From contig WVSM01000005.1 in NCBI GenBank assembly GCA_015689645.1, positions 1 to 64,000 of the forward strand: a stretch of DNA of 64,000 nucleotides, given 5' to 3'. Shown piece after piece: positions 7,774 to 16,068 of this stretch. Source of the DNA: Rhodobacterales bacterium HKCCE4037. Its GTDB lineage: Bacteria; Pseudomonadota; Alphaproteobacteria; Rhodobacterales; Rhodobacteraceae. Positions within the stretch are counted from its first letter, which is position 1; each line of letters opens with the position of its first letter. Made by a program: the position numbers and the translations under genes. The notes under the pieces are model-generated. The model saw nothing but the letters and a program-made list of their open reading frames with translations, ran no database searches and had not been told where the DNA came from.

Positions 7774-8783
7774 AAATGCACGCCGCAGCTCGCGACGCCG
7801 TGGTCGAGATGCCGGAACATGTTCTCGACCGGCTCTTGCCGATGCATCTGAGGGTCGATGCCGATGGTATCATCCGTCACGTCGGGCCGACGGCCGCCAA
7901 GCTGGCGGGGGACGTGGCGTTCGTTGGGCGTCCGCTGCTGGAGGTGTTCACGATCCGGCGGCCCAGTGGGGTCGAAACCTTCGACGTGCTGCTAAGGGCA
8001 AGCGACCTGCGATTGGGATTGAGCCTGAAAGCCGCCGAGCACATGCCGTTTCGCGGTGTGCTGATGCATCTGCCGGGCGAGGCCGGTGCGATCGTGAACC
8101 TGTCCCTCGGCCTGTCCTTCGCGCGCGCGGTTGCTGAGTTCTCGCTGACGCTGTCGGATTTCTCCGCCACCGACCAGACGGTCGACCTGCTCTACCTCAA
8201 CGAGGCGCGGACTTCGACCACGCGATTGTCGGAACACCTGACGCGGCGGTTGCAGGATGCCCATGACACGGCGCAGCACCAGGCCCGCACGGACGTGCTG
8301 ACCGGGCTGTCGAACCGCAGGGCGATGGACGCCGAGCTGGATCACCTGATGGCCAGCCGGAACCAGAGCTTCTCGCTGATGCATCTGGACCTGGACCTGT
8401 TCAAGCAGGTCAACGACACCTATGGCCACGCCGCGGGTGACGCCGTCCTGACCGAGATCGGGAAGATTCTGGACCAGGAGCTTCGCCGTAACGATTTCCC
8501 GGCCCGGATGGGCGGGGACGAGTTCCTGATCATCCTGCGACCGGCGCAAAGCGATGCCGTGATCACGCGCGTCGCACGGCGGATCATCCGCCGGATCGAG
8601 GAGCCCATCCGTATTGGCGGTGTCGAGGTGAGAATTTCGGCCTCCATCGGGGTTGCGTCCACGCCCGATTACCTGCGCCGCCCGCCGCTGGCCCAACTGA
8701 TGGCCGATGTGGACGAGGCCCTTTACACCGCCAAGCGCAATGGGCGCGGGCAGATCAGCATCTTCAAGCCCCAATTGGAGTGA
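7770..8783 (+). CDS. HNOBA-GGDEF diguanylate cyclase
   Basis: 337 residues. The N-terminal half (about 20-135) resembles the H-NOX-associated HNOBA/PAS-like domain (GIIRHVGPTAAKL, then PLLEVFTIRRP), followed by a short helical, coiled-coil-like linker and a GGDEF domain with an intact active site (ARMGGDEF) and an RxxD inhibition site (RRND). It should synthesise cyclic di-GMP under control of the H-NOX protein encoded immediately upstream. The ATG at 7770 overlaps the H-NOX stop (ATGA), so it is preferred over an upstream in-frame start at 7698 whose extra residues look like read-through. No membrane segment is visible, so the complex is probably cytoplasmic. Confidence 0.9.
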   Translation: MKMHAAARDAVVEMPEHVLDRLLPMHLRVDADGIIRHVGPTAAKLAGDVAFVGRPLLEVFTIRRPSGVETFDVLLRASDLRLGLSLKAAEHMPFRGVLMHLPGEAGAIVNLSLGLSFARAVAEFSLTLSDFSATDQTVDLLYLNEARTSTTRLSEHLTRRLQDAHDTAQHQARTDVLTGLSNRRAMDAELDHLMASRNQSFSLMHLDLDLFKQVNDTYGHAAGDAVLTEIGKILDQELRRNDFPARMGGDEFLIILRPAQSDAVITRVARRIIRRIEEPIRIGGVEVRISASIGVASTPDYLRRPPLAQLMADVDEALYTAKRNGRGQISIFKPQLE

Positions 8784-9021
8784 CGGGGACGAGGACATGC
8801 TTTGCCGGGCCGGCCAAGATACTCTTCCCACATTTTTCTGCCCCTGATCCATGGTCCGAGAGCACCGGGAACCTCGTGACGGTCTTTGGTCCAGCCGCCG
8901 AGGGACGGAGGCGCGCACGGACGACGACATTTCATTTGTTGAACTGAGACAGTCTAGCCCCTTGTATATGGCACCAAAAAGCGTTGGATTGGCGTCGACC
9001 GGATCGAAAGGGAGCTATCCG

Positions 9022-9759
9022 ATGACAGATGCCGCGCCCATGGGAGGCTTCATTCCACGTGACCGCACGTGGCAGCCCGACGCGCTGACGCCGCCATACA
9101 AGACCAGCGTGAAACGGTCGCCGCAAGCCGCGCTGATCTCGTTTCCGACCACCTTGAGCGAGGAGACGTCGCCGGTGTTCGGGCACAACATGCTGGGGCC
9201 GCTCGACAACGACCTGATCCACAATTTCGCCAAACCGGGCGAAAGCGCCATCGGTCCGCGGATCATCGTGTATGGCCGGGTGCTCGACGAAAACGGTCGG
9301 CCCGTGCCCGGTGCACTGGTGGAATTCTGGCAGGCCAATGCCGGTGGCCGCTATCGCCACAAGAAGGAAGGCTACCTTGCCCCGCTGGACCCGAATTTCG
9401 GCGGCTGCGGGCGTGCGATCACCGGCGAGGACGGCTCCTACGAATTCCGCACGGTGCAGCCGGGCCCTTACCCCTGGCCCAACGGGATGAACGATTGGCG
9501 GCCTGCGCATATCCATTTCTCGATCTTCGGGCATGGATTCGCGCAACGGCTGATCACGCAGATGTATTTCGAGGGCGACCCGCTGATCCCGCTGTGCCCG
9601 ATCGTGGGCGTTCTCAAGTCGCAGGAGGCGGTGGACGCGCTGACCGCGCCGCTCGACATGCATCGCACCGTGCCGATGGATGCGCGGGCCTACAAGTTCG
9701 ACATGGTCCTGCGCGGACGCCGCCAGACCTATTTCGAAAACCGGCCGGAGGGGATGTGA
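9022..9759 (+). CDS. pcaH: Protocatechuate 3,4-dioxygenase beta subunit
   Basis: 245 residues of the intradiol ring-cleavage dioxygenase family. The iron ligands are visible: Tyr in PGPYPWPNG, and the two His of RPAHIHFS; the first Tyr ligand corresponds to GGRYRH or nearby. With PcaG it forms the Fe(III) enzyme that opens protocatechuate to 3-carboxy-cis,cis-muconate. ATG 9022 has AAAGGGAG about 8 bp upstream and gives the standard N-terminus, better than a start at 8851. The stop overlaps the pcaG start by one base (TGATG). No other pca gene (pcaQ, D, C or B) is in the window. Confidence 0.95.
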   Translation: MTDAAPMGGFIPRDRTWQPDALTPPYKTSVKRSPQAALISFPTTLSEETSPVFGHNMLGPLDNDLIHNFAKPGESAIGPRIIVYGRVLDENGRPVPGALVEFWQANAGGRYRHKKEGYLAPLDPNFGGCGRAITGEDGSYEFRTVQPGPYPWPNGMNDWRPAHIHFSIFGHGFAQRLITQMYFEGDPLIPLCPIVGVLKSQEAVDALTAPLDMHRTVPMDARAYKFDMVLRGRRQTYFENRPEGM

Positions 9760-10370
9760 TGCAGAAGCTCGACTACCTGAAAGAAAGCCCGAGCCAGACG
9801 GCGGGGCCATATGTGCACATCGGCTGCACGCCGAATTTCTCGGGCATCGAGATCTACGGCGAAGACCTCGGCGCGGTGATGAAGACCGGCCCGGTGCAGG
9901 GTGAGGAGATCACCATCAAGGGCACGGTCTACGACGGCATGGGCATGGCGCTGAAAGACGCGTTGATCGAGATCTGGCAGGCCGATGCGGCGGGGCTATT
10001 CGCCTCGGCCAACGAGACGCGCGGTCAGGCGGACCCGAACTTCACCGGATGGGGCCGGTCGCCGGGCGATATGGACACTGGCGAATTCACCTTCGAGACG
10101 GTCAAGCCCGGTGCGGTTCCCTGCGTGGACGGGCGCATGCAGGCCCCGCACATCAGCATGTGGATCGTGGCGCGCGGCATCAACATCGGGCTGCAGACCC
10201 GGATCTACTTCGCCGACGAGGAAGAGGCCAACGCCAAGGACCCGCTGCTGACCCGGCTCGAACATCAGAACCGCGTGCGGACCTTGCTGGCCAAGCCGGA
10301 GGGTGATGGGGTCTACAGGTTCAACGTCCATCTCCAAGGACCTGAAGAAACGGTGTTTTTCGATGTCTGA
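9759..10370 (+). CDS. pcaG: Protocatechuate 3,4-dioxygenase alpha subunit
   Basis: 203 residues, the smaller intradiol dioxygenase subunit, with SPSQTAGPYVHIG near the start and GEFTFETVKPG and APHISMWIVARG in the core. As in other alpha subunits the full metal-ligand set is absent; the subunit shapes the active site. It begins inside the pcaH stop (TGATG), and the next gene starts 8 bp before its own stop, so pcaH, pcaG and the DUF849 gene should be translated together. Cytoplasmic enzyme of the beta-ketoadipate route. Confidence 0.95.
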   Translation: MQKLDYLKESPSQTAGPYVHIGCTPNFSGIEIYGEDLGAVMKTGPVQGEEITIKGTVYDGMGMALKDALIEIWQADAAGLFASANETRGQADPNFTGWGRSPGDMDTGEFTFETVKPGAVPCVDGRMQAPHISMWIVARGINIGLQTRIYFADEEEANAKDPLLTRLEHQNRVRTLLAKPEGDGVYRFNVHLQGPEETVFFDV

Positions 10371-11211
10371 CCTGTCACAATCCCCATGCATCATCTGTTG
10401 TGCGATCACCGGCTCGCTGCCGCGCAAGGCCGACAACCCGGCTGTTCCGATTTCCGTGGCGGAGCAGATCGAAAGCACGCACGAGGCGTTCGAGGCCGGG
10501 GCCAGCATCGTGCACGCCCATGTCCGCAATTCCGACGAGAGCCCGACCTCGGACCCAGAGAAATTCGCGGCGCTGAAGGAAGGGGTGGAAAAGCACTGCC
10601 CCGGCATGATCGTGCAGCTTTCCACGGGCGGACGCTCGGGCGCGGGGCAGGAGCGTGGCGGGATGCTGCCGCTCAGGCCCGACATGGCGTCGCTGTCGGT
10701 GGGGTCGAACAATTTCCCGACGCGGGTGTACGAGAACCCGCCTGACCTTGTCGACTGGCTCGCCTCGGAAATGCTGGCCCATGACGTGAAGCCCGAGATC
10801 GAGGCCTTCGACCTCAGCCACATCCTGCAGGCAAAGCTGATGTCCGACCGCGGGCAACTGGCGGGAACGCCATACGTGCAATTCGTCATGGGGGTGAAGA
10901 ACGCGATGCCGGTGGACCGGGAGGTGTTCGATTTCTACATCAAGACCGTGCATCGCCTGTTCGGCGAGGATGCGCATTGGTGTGCGGCGGGCATCGGCCC
11001 GAACCAGATCGTTCTGAACGAATGGGCCATCGCGGCGGGCGGCCATGCGCGGACGGGTCTGGAGGACAACATCCGCCTGGATCGCGAAACGCTGGCACCG
11101 TCGAACGCGGCGCTGGTGCAGCGCGCGGTCGAGATCTGCGAGAAGGTGGGCCGCCCGGTGGCGACACCGGCGCAGGCACGCGAGATGCTGGGACTGCGCC
11201 CGGTCGCTTAG
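10363..11211 (+). CDS. DUF849 beta-keto acid cleavage enzyme (BKACE)
   Basis: 282 residues with the BKACE signatures: CAITGSLPRK near the start, the metal-binding HAHVRN (HxH) and STGGRSGAGQERGG. The family condenses a beta-keto acid with acetyl-CoA to give acetoacetate and a new acyl-CoA, using zinc. The ATG at 10363 overlaps pcaG by 8 bp, preferred over an in-frame start inside pcaG at 10303. Tight coupling to pcaHG suggests the substrate is beta-ketoadipate or another keto acid of aromatic catabolism, an alternative to the usual PcaIJF steps; this is inference. The 3' end overlaps the soxT stop by 4 bp on the other strand. Confidence 0.88.
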   Translation: MSDLSQSPCIICCAITGSLPRKADNPAVPISVAEQIESTHEAFEAGASIVHAHVRNSDESPTSDPEKFAALKEGVEKHCPGMIVQLSTGGRSGAGQERGGMLPLRPDMASLSVGSNNFPTRVYENPPDLVDWLASEMLAHDVKPEIEAFDLSHILQAKLMSDRGQLAGTPYVQFVMGVKNAMPVDREVFDFYIKTVHRLFGEDAHWCAAGIGPNQIVLNEWAIAAGGHARTGLEDNIRLDRETLAPSNAALVQRAVEICEKVGRPVATPAQAREMLGLRPVA

Positions 11212-12263
11212 TTCGCGGCCTCAAGCCCGATGATCAGGTGCTTCAGGCCGAGCCATGTGCCAAGCCAGATGCTGCCCGCGACAAGCGGTGCGGTGAAGCT
11301 GAGCAATGACAGTGCGGTCAGGCCCTGACCGATGCTGCAGCCCGCTGCCAGCACGGCTCCGACGCCCATCATCGCGGCCCCTCCGATCTGGCGGCGCAAT
11401 TCGCGTGGGTCTTCGCAGGCTTCCCATCGGAATCCGTCCTGGATGAGGCTGCCGATCGCGGCACCGATGATCACGCCGAGCACCGATCCGATCCCGAATT
11501 TCGGCCCGAGCCCGGAGGAGAACATCGCGTAGTGGATCGTCTCGCCGATGGGCGCGGTGAAGGAGTGGGATTCCACGTCCCACGCGCCGAAGCCGGTACT
11601 GGCCACCTGATAGGTCCCGATGAAGCCGATGCTGATGGCGAGGCCCGCGACGGCGCCCCATATGCTGCGCGACAGGCGCTTGCCCTGGCTCTGGTAGAGG
11701 ATAGACGCCACCAGAAGACCCGCGCCAAGAAGACCGCCAAGCAGGGCAGACGATCCGCCAAACCCGCTTTCCAACAGCGACAGGACACTTTGCGGATTGC
11801 TCGGCGATGGCGTGGTCTCGAACAATTGCAGGCGTAGGGGGCGCAGGATGCCGAAGATCGTTGCGCTGGCACTCACGCCCATCACAACGGCAATCATCAG
11901 CGCCCGGATGTCCCCGCCGCCAAGCCGCGCCAGCACGCCGTAGCCGCAATTGCCGGCCTGCGCCATGCCGTAGCCGAACAGCAGCCCGCCGACGATCGCT
12001 CCGGCAACGGACAGGCGCGTGCCGAGCAGGGCAACCTCCGAAAGATCGAGCCAGCCCATCTCCTGCGCCGCGAGATTGGCCATCATGGCGACGCCAAGCG
12101 CCGTCACCCACATCCACATGCGGCCGAAATCGTGGCCGTAATGGACGTCCTCGATCATCCCGAGCGTGCAGAATTTTCCCAACCGGGCGGCGAGGCCAAG
12201 AAGCAGGCCACCCAATGCGCCGATCAGAACGATGGCGACCGGTTCACCGACAAAGTCGAGCAT
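11208..12263 (-). CDS. soxT: SoxT, YeeE/YedE-family (TsuA-like) sulfur transporter
   Basis: 351 residues with about nine to ten hydrophobic segments. The family's conserved Cys motifs are present: GKFCTLGM near 30, GNCGYGVLARLGGG near 108 and AAGCSIGQGLTA near 310. Homologues of this family import thiosulfate (TsuA) or are found as SoxT in sox clusters. It is the last gene of the leftward soxS-soxR-soxT set. The stop lies 4 bp inside the convergent DUF849 gene. Probable role: entry of thiosulfate or a sulfur inducer into the cytoplasm, where SoxR senses it. Confidence 0.85.
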   Translation of the reverse strand: MLDFVGEPVAIVLIGALGGLLLGLAARLGKFCTLGMIEDVHYGHDFGRMWMWVTALGVAMMANLAAQEMGWLDLSEVALLGTRLSVAGAIVGGLLFGYGMAQAGNCGYGVLARLGGGDIRALMIAVVMGVSASATIFGILRPLRLQLFETTPSPSNPQSVLSLLESGFGGSSALLGGLLGAGLLVASILYQSQGKRLSRSIWGAVAGLAISIGFIGTYQVASTGFGAWDVESHSFTAPIGETIHYAMFSSGLGPKFGIGSVLGVIIGAAIGSLIQDGFRWEACEDPRELRRQIGGAAMMGVGAVLAAGCSIGQGLTALSLLSFTAPLVAGSIWLGTWLGLKHLIIGLEAAN

Positions 12264-12301
12264 GTTCCCTCCCTTGCACCTCGGCCGGTCTCACGCGGCA
12301 T

Positions 12302-12673
12302 TTATGTGCAGAACAACTCGTAAACTTGTTCGATGATCCGGCGGGCACGGTCGTCTGTCAAACCATAAAAGATGTGTTTGCCCTCGCGGCGGGCCGAGAT
12401 CAATTTTTCCTGTCGGAGGCGGGCGAGCTGTTGCGAGACTGCGGCCTGACGGGATGACAGCATCTGTTCCAACTCGGTCACCGACTTCTCGCCATGCGCT
12501 AGTGAGCACAGGATCATCAGACGGCCTTCGTGGCTGAGCGCCTTGAGAAAGTCCGACGCCTCCTGCGCGTTGTTCTTCACGCGTTTCCATGTCTCATCGT
12601 CCATCGGCTTGCCCGGATCGGGCAGAATGGACGTGGACGAGTGCTCCGAAGGGTCGTCGCTGCTATTGAACAT
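12302..12673 (-). CDS. soxR: SoxR, ArsR-family sulfur-sensing repressor
   Basis: 123 residues, winged-helix ArsR fold with recognition helix SSRQAAVSQQLARLRQE and wing GKHIFYGL. Two cysteines, C56 (LMILCSLAHG) and C122 (ELFCT), match the pair used by SoxR, BigR and SqrR to form a poly-sulfide link that releases DNA. It should repress sox transcription until sulfane sulfur is available. It lies between soxT and soxS on the minus strand, with 100 bp in front that could hold its own promoter. The start could also be an internal Met, but the first ATG gives a plausible N-terminal extension. Confidence 0.92.
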   Translation of the reverse strand: MFNSSDDPSEHSSTSILPDPGKPMDDETWKRVKNNAQEASDFLKALSHEGRLMILCSLAHGEKSVTELEQMLSSRQAAVSQQLARLRQEKLISARREGKHIFYGLTDDRARRIIEQVYELFCT

Positions 12674-12773
12674 GATACGTTTGCTTCTGGTCTTCCTATC
12701 AATCCTTTAGTCGTCTCACCCCCCCGCTGACCAGTGTTTCGCAGAGGATTTCCCGAAAAGGTGACTGAATTGC

Positions 12774-13163
12774 CTAACTCTCGGACGGAAGCCGGTCGAG
12801 GAGCCGACCGAGTAAGCCCCAAAAGAAATCCTCGCCCGGATAGCCTTCGATGCGACCGAGTTCATCGCCGTCGGACACCAGCACAAATGTCGGTGTAAAC
12901 ACGGGGTCGGAGACCAGATTATAGGCCTCTGGCAGGGGATCGTGAATATCTATCCGCACCAGCGGCGCGATTTGCCCTTCTTGTGTGATGGAATATTCCG
13001 GCGAGACCTCTTCATTCCAACGGGCGCAATAGACGCAACCGGCCTGTTCGAACATCAGCAAAGACACACCGCCCGCATCCTGCGCGGCCGTGGGCAGAGC
13101 ACTTGCGGCAAGCATGGCGCCCGCAGCGCCGAGTCCACTCAAAGTGGCGATTGACCTTTTCAT
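12774..13163 (-). CDS. soxS: SoxS, periplasmic thioredoxin-like protein
   Basis: 129 residues with a signal peptide (MKRSIATLSGLGAAGAMLAA) and a thioredoxin-like active site GCVYC. SoxS is known to keep the SoxYZ carrier cysteine reduced, acting with SoxV and SoxW. ATG 13163 is preferred to the in-frame ATG at 13202 since it starts the signal peptide with KR, though no good ribosome-binding site is visible. The gene diverges from soxV across about 50 bp, where the SoxR-controlled promoters are expected. Confidence 0.9.
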   Translation of the reverse strand: MKRSIATLSGLGAAGAMLAASALPTAAQDAGGVSLLMFEQAGCVYCARWNEEVSPEYSITQEGQIAPLVRIDIHDPLPEAYNLVSDPVFTPTFVLVSDGDELGRIEGYPGEDFFWGLLGRLLDRLPSES

Positions 13164-13213
13164 AAGCGCATTACTAATATGAATTTTTGAATATGTCAGC
13201 ATCCAGGTGACCT
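13164..13213. promoter_or_regulatory. soxS-soxV divergent control region
   Basis: A 50-bp AT-rich gap between divergent genes in an otherwise GC-rich window. It holds TGAAT twice in direct repeat (13179-13192, period eight) flanked by ATAT on both sides. In related Sox systems SoxR binds the soxS-soxV region, so this is the expected operator; the exact bases are inference. Confidence 0.55.
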
Positions 13214-13954
13214 ATGTTCGACGTGACTTTGATTGGCGCGTTCCTTGCCGGGTTGGCCTCGTTCCTGTCGCCGTGCGTGCTGCCGATGGTTCCATTCTAC
13301 CTGAGTTATCTCGCTGGCGTAAGTGTCAACACCGTCGCCGAAGACCGTGAAGCTGCGGCCGCTGTGAGGGGCACCGCGATCACTGGCGCGCTGTTCTTCG
13401 CTGCCGGGATGCTGACTGTCTTCGTTGGGCTTGGAGCCTCCGCGTCGCTGCTGGGGCAGGTTCTGCGCGACTGGTTCGACGTCCTCCGCTGGGTGGCGGC
13501 CGCGATGATCGTCGTCATGGGTCTGCATTTCCTGGGCGTGATCCGCATCCCGCTTCTGAACCAGCAATGGCGGGCGGATACCGGCTCTAGCACGCGGCTT
13601 GGGTACGGCGGGGCCTACCTGATCGGGCTGGCTTTTGCATTCGGATGGACACCCTGTGTCGGTCCGATCCTTGCCGCGATCCTGTTCACGGCGGCCGGCA
13701 CCGATACGGCGGGGCAGGGGGCCCTGCTCCTGACCAGTTATGGCATCGGCATGACGCTGCCCTTCGTCCTGGCGGCTGCGTTCGTCGGCCCGTTCATGTC
13801 GTTGACGGCGCGTTTTCGGCGTCATCTGGGGATGGTCGAGAAGGTCACGGGTGTGGCCCTCGTCATCTTCGGAGTGCTGATTGCCACAAATGCCATGAAT
13901 TATATCGGGCAGTGGATGATCGAGAATTTCGAGGTGTTCCGCACCATGGGGTGA
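13214..13954 (+). CDS. soxV: SoxV, CcdA-family membrane thiol-disulfide transporter
   Basis: 246 residues with six hydrophobic segments and the two CcdA cysteine motifs, SPCVLP near residue 20 and TPCVGP near residue 147. It moves reducing equivalents across the inner membrane from cytoplasmic thioredoxin to SoxW and SoxS. AGGTGA is only 3 bp before the ATG, so initiation spacing is short. soxW follows after 26 bp. Loss of soxV in Paracoccus blocks sulfur oxidation, which fits its place as first rightward gene here. Confidence 0.94.
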   Translation: MFDVTLIGAFLAGLASFLSPCVLPMVPFYLSYLAGVSVNTVAEDREAAAAVRGTAITGALFFAAGMLTVFVGLGASASLLGQVLRDWFDVLRWVAAAMIVVMGLHFLGVIRIPLLNQQWRADTGSSTRLGYGGAYLIGLAFAFGWTPCVGPILAAILFTAAGTDTAGQGALLLTSYGIGMTLPFVLAAAFVGPFMSLTARFRRHLGMVEKVTGVALVIFGVLIATNAMNYIGQWMIENFEVFRTMG

Positions 13955-13980
13955 CGGACACCCTTCAGGGAGGACTTGGA

Positions 13981-14568
13981 ATGAAACGCTATGCTTTGGC
14001 CATTGTGGCCGGTCTCGGACTGCTCGGGGCTCCGGCCGCGGCCGAACTTGATGATAACGGGCTGCACATCGCCCCGTGGGTGGAGACAACGTTTCTTGAC
14101 CTGCGCGAAGATCTTGGCGACGCAACGGCGAACGGTCAGCGCCTTGTCGTGATGGTCGAGCAGCGCGGCTGCATCTACTGCACGCGGATGCACGAGGAGG
14201 TCTTCGTGATCCCCGAGATCGAGGAGATGCTGGAAGACGATTTCTACGTCGTGCGCTTGAACCTGCATGGTGGGACAGAGGCCTTCGATTTCGATGGAGA
14301 GGCGATGTCCGAGGCACAATTGGCGCGCCGCTGGGGGACGCTCTTCACGCCGACGATCCTGTTCTTTCCGGAAGAGGTGCCGGAGGGTGTTCAGGGCAAT
14401 GAGGCCGCCGTTGCGGTTATGCCGGGCGCTTTTGGGGCCGAGACCGTGTTCGACATGCTGAACTGGGTGCTCGAAGAGGGTTATCTCGGGGACGAGGATT
14501 TCCAGCGTTACCATGCCCGAATGTTCAACGCGCGCAGCGAAGCCGGCGCGTTGATCGGATCGGAATGA
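13981..14568 (+). CDS. soxW: SoxW, periplasmic thioredoxin-like protein
   Basis: 195 residues with a signal peptide (ending near APAAA) and the active site CIYC in RGCIYCTRMHEEV. It receives electrons from SoxV. The start is taken at ATG 13981, where GGGAGGA sits a few bases before it; the frame stays open upstream into soxV but that is read-through. Downstream is a 190-bp AT-rich gap containing two dyads before soxX, which starts the main structural operon. Confidence 0.93.
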   Translation: MKRYALAIVAGLGLLGAPAAAELDDNGLHIAPWVETTFLDLREDLGDATANGQRLVVMVEQRGCIYCTRMHEEVFVIPEIEEMLEDDFYVVRLNLHGGTEAFDFDGEAMSEAQLARRWGTLFTPTILFFPEEVPEGVQGNEAAVAVMPGAFGAETVFDMLNWVLEEGYLGDEDFQRYHARMFNARSEAGALIGSE

Positions 14569-14592
14569 GATCGTCTGTCCGGTAAAGATTAC

Positions 14593-14634
14593 AGATAACT
14601 ATCTATAAAAATCAATATGTTGTCGGAAACATAT
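14593..14634. promoter_or_regulatory. soxW-soxX control region with two dyads
   Basis: Two perfect inverted repeats in an AT-rich gap: AGATA-AC-TATCT at 14593-14604 and ATATGTT-N6-AACATAT at 14615-14634. SoxR of related bacteria has a second operator upstream of soxX, so these are candidates. The surrounding gap is 14569-14759. Confidence 0.55.
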
Positions 14635-14759
14635 GCAAGAATGCAAATGTGTAGTTGAAAGAATCGCGAGCTTCGGGCTACGGTATGCCACGGGCTACCG
14701 AGGTGCCCGACGGGAGGAATACCAAGGGCGGCGATGCTCCGCTCAAGGGAGGATACACA

Positions 14760-15233
14760 GTGAAGCGCCAAGTGATTTTGGCGGCTGGTATAGCACTGGC
14801 CGCAACGACCCTTCATGCCGATGTGACAGCCCCGGGAGATGTCGTTGCCGACGATTACGGTGACATCATGGAGTCCCTGACCGGCGAGCCGGGCGACGCG
14901 GAGCGGGGCAGGGAGATCATGGTGACCCGCGGCCTCGGCAACTGCATTGCGTGCCACCAGGTCACGGCGCTGGAGGACGAGCAGTTCCATGGCGAGGTCG
15001 GACCATCGCTGGATGGCGTCGGCGACCGCTGGGAAGAGGCCGCGCTGCGCGGCATCGTGGTAAACGCGAAGAACGTCTTCCCCGAGTCGGTGATGCCCGC
15101 CTTCTACCGGGTCGACGGCTTCATTCGCCCCGGCGACGGCTACACGGGCGGCCCGGCAACCGAGATCATGCCGATCCTCGACGCGCAGCAGGTCGAGGAC
15201 GTGGTCGCCTACCTCATGACACTTACCGAATAA
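14760..15233 (+). CDS. soxX: SoxX, monohaem cytochrome c subunit of SoxAX
   Basis: 157 residues from a GTG start: signal peptide (KRQVILAAGIALAATTLHA) followed by one haem site, NCIACH at 62-66. The GTG is preferred because GGGAGGA is 6-7 bp upstream and it opens the signal peptide; the frame extends back to an ATG at 14655 with non-natural sequence. SoxX pairs with SoxA to couple thiosulfate oxidatively to the SoxY cysteine and accepts the electrons. First gene of the soxXYZABCDEF run. Confidence 0.93.
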   Translation: MKRQVILAAGIALAATTLHADVTAPGDVVADDYGDIMESLTGEPGDAERGREIMVTRGLGNCIACHQVTALEDEQFHGEVGPSLDGVGDRWEEAALRGIVVNAKNVFPESVMPAFYRVDGFIRPGDGYTGGPATEIMPILDAQQVEDVVAYLMTLTE

Positions 15234-15258
15234 TCGAAACAGCAGAGGATCAATCGAG

Positions 15259-15681
15259 ATGTCGATGACCCGCAGAACATTCACGGCGGCGAGCGTTGCA
15301 GCAGCGGCTGCTTTCTTCGCCCTGCCGAAAACCGCAACGGCGCAGGAGGTGCAGGCGGCAATGGACGCCTTCACCGGTGGCGCCGAGCTTGGCAGCGACG
15401 GGATCACCCTGATCGCGCCGGAAATCGCCGAGAACGGCAATACCGTCCCGATCGAGGTCGATGCGCCAGGGGCAGAAGCCATCATGGTCTTCGCTGCGGG
15501 CAACCCGCTTCCGGAAGTCGTGACCTTCAATTTCGGCCCCGCCGCCGGGTCGCAGCACGCCACCACGCGTGTACGCCTTGCCGGTGAGCAGGAGGTCATC
15601 GCCATTGCCCGCAAGGCCGATGGCACGTTTGTCAGCGCACGTCAGAACGTGCGTGTCACCATCGGCGGCTGCGGCGGCTAA
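15259..15681 (+). CDS. soxY: SoxY, covalent sulfur carrier subunit
   Basis: 140 residues. The N-terminus has a twin-arginine type signal (TRRTFTAASVAAAAAFF), as expected since SoxYZ is exported folded. It ends with the swinging-arm motif GGCGG, with C138 carrying the substrate sulfur. A second possible start (ATG 15265, MTRR) is two codons downstream. It is followed by soxZ after 15 bp. Confidence 0.96.
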   Translation: MSMTRRTFTAASVAAAAAFFALPKTATAQEVQAAMDAFTGGAELGSDGITLIAPEIAENGNTVPIEVDAPGAEAIMVFAAGNPLPEVVTFNFGPAAGSQHATTRVRLAGEQEVIAIARKADGTFVSARQNVRVTIGGCGG

Positions 15682-15696
15682 GGCAGGAGAGAAAAC

Positions 15697-16026
15697 ATGG
15701 CAGATGGCGTAACAGCGCGCGTGCGCGCCCCCCGTGAAGCTTCGGCAGGCGAAGTGGTCTCGGTCCGGTGCCTGATCAACCACACTATGGAAAGCGGGCA
15801 GCGTCGCGACGATGACGGCAACGTCATCCCGCGCTCGATCATCAACCGCTTCACCTGTGACTTCAACGGGCAGAACGTGATCGACGTGGCACTTGAGCCC
15901 GCGATCTCGACCAACCCCTATTTCCAGTTCGACGCATTGGTGAACGAGAGCGGCACGTTCAACTTCACCTGGTACGACGACGATGGCGATGTCTACGAAG
16001 AAGCGTCTGAAATCACTGTAAGTTAA
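15697..16026 (+). CDS. soxZ: SoxZ, carrier partner subunit
   Basis: 109 residues, immunoglobulin-like beta fold typical of SoxZ with VSVRCLINHTMESGQR near residue 24 and YFQFDALVNESGTFNFTWYD near the C-terminus (quoted to show the family core). It has no signal peptide and is exported with SoxY by the Tat route. AGGAGAG lies just before the ATG. It forms the SoxYZ carrier on which thiosulfate is processed. Confidence 0.96.
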   Translation: MADGVTARVRAPREASAGEVVSVRCLINHTMESGQRRDDDGNVIPRSIINRFTCDFNGQNVIDVALEPAISTNPYFQFDALVNESGTFNFTWYDDDGDVYEEASEITVS

Positions 16027-16068
16027 GCCGGTCGGCACGGATCGGAAGCCATTCGAGGGAGGACGGAC

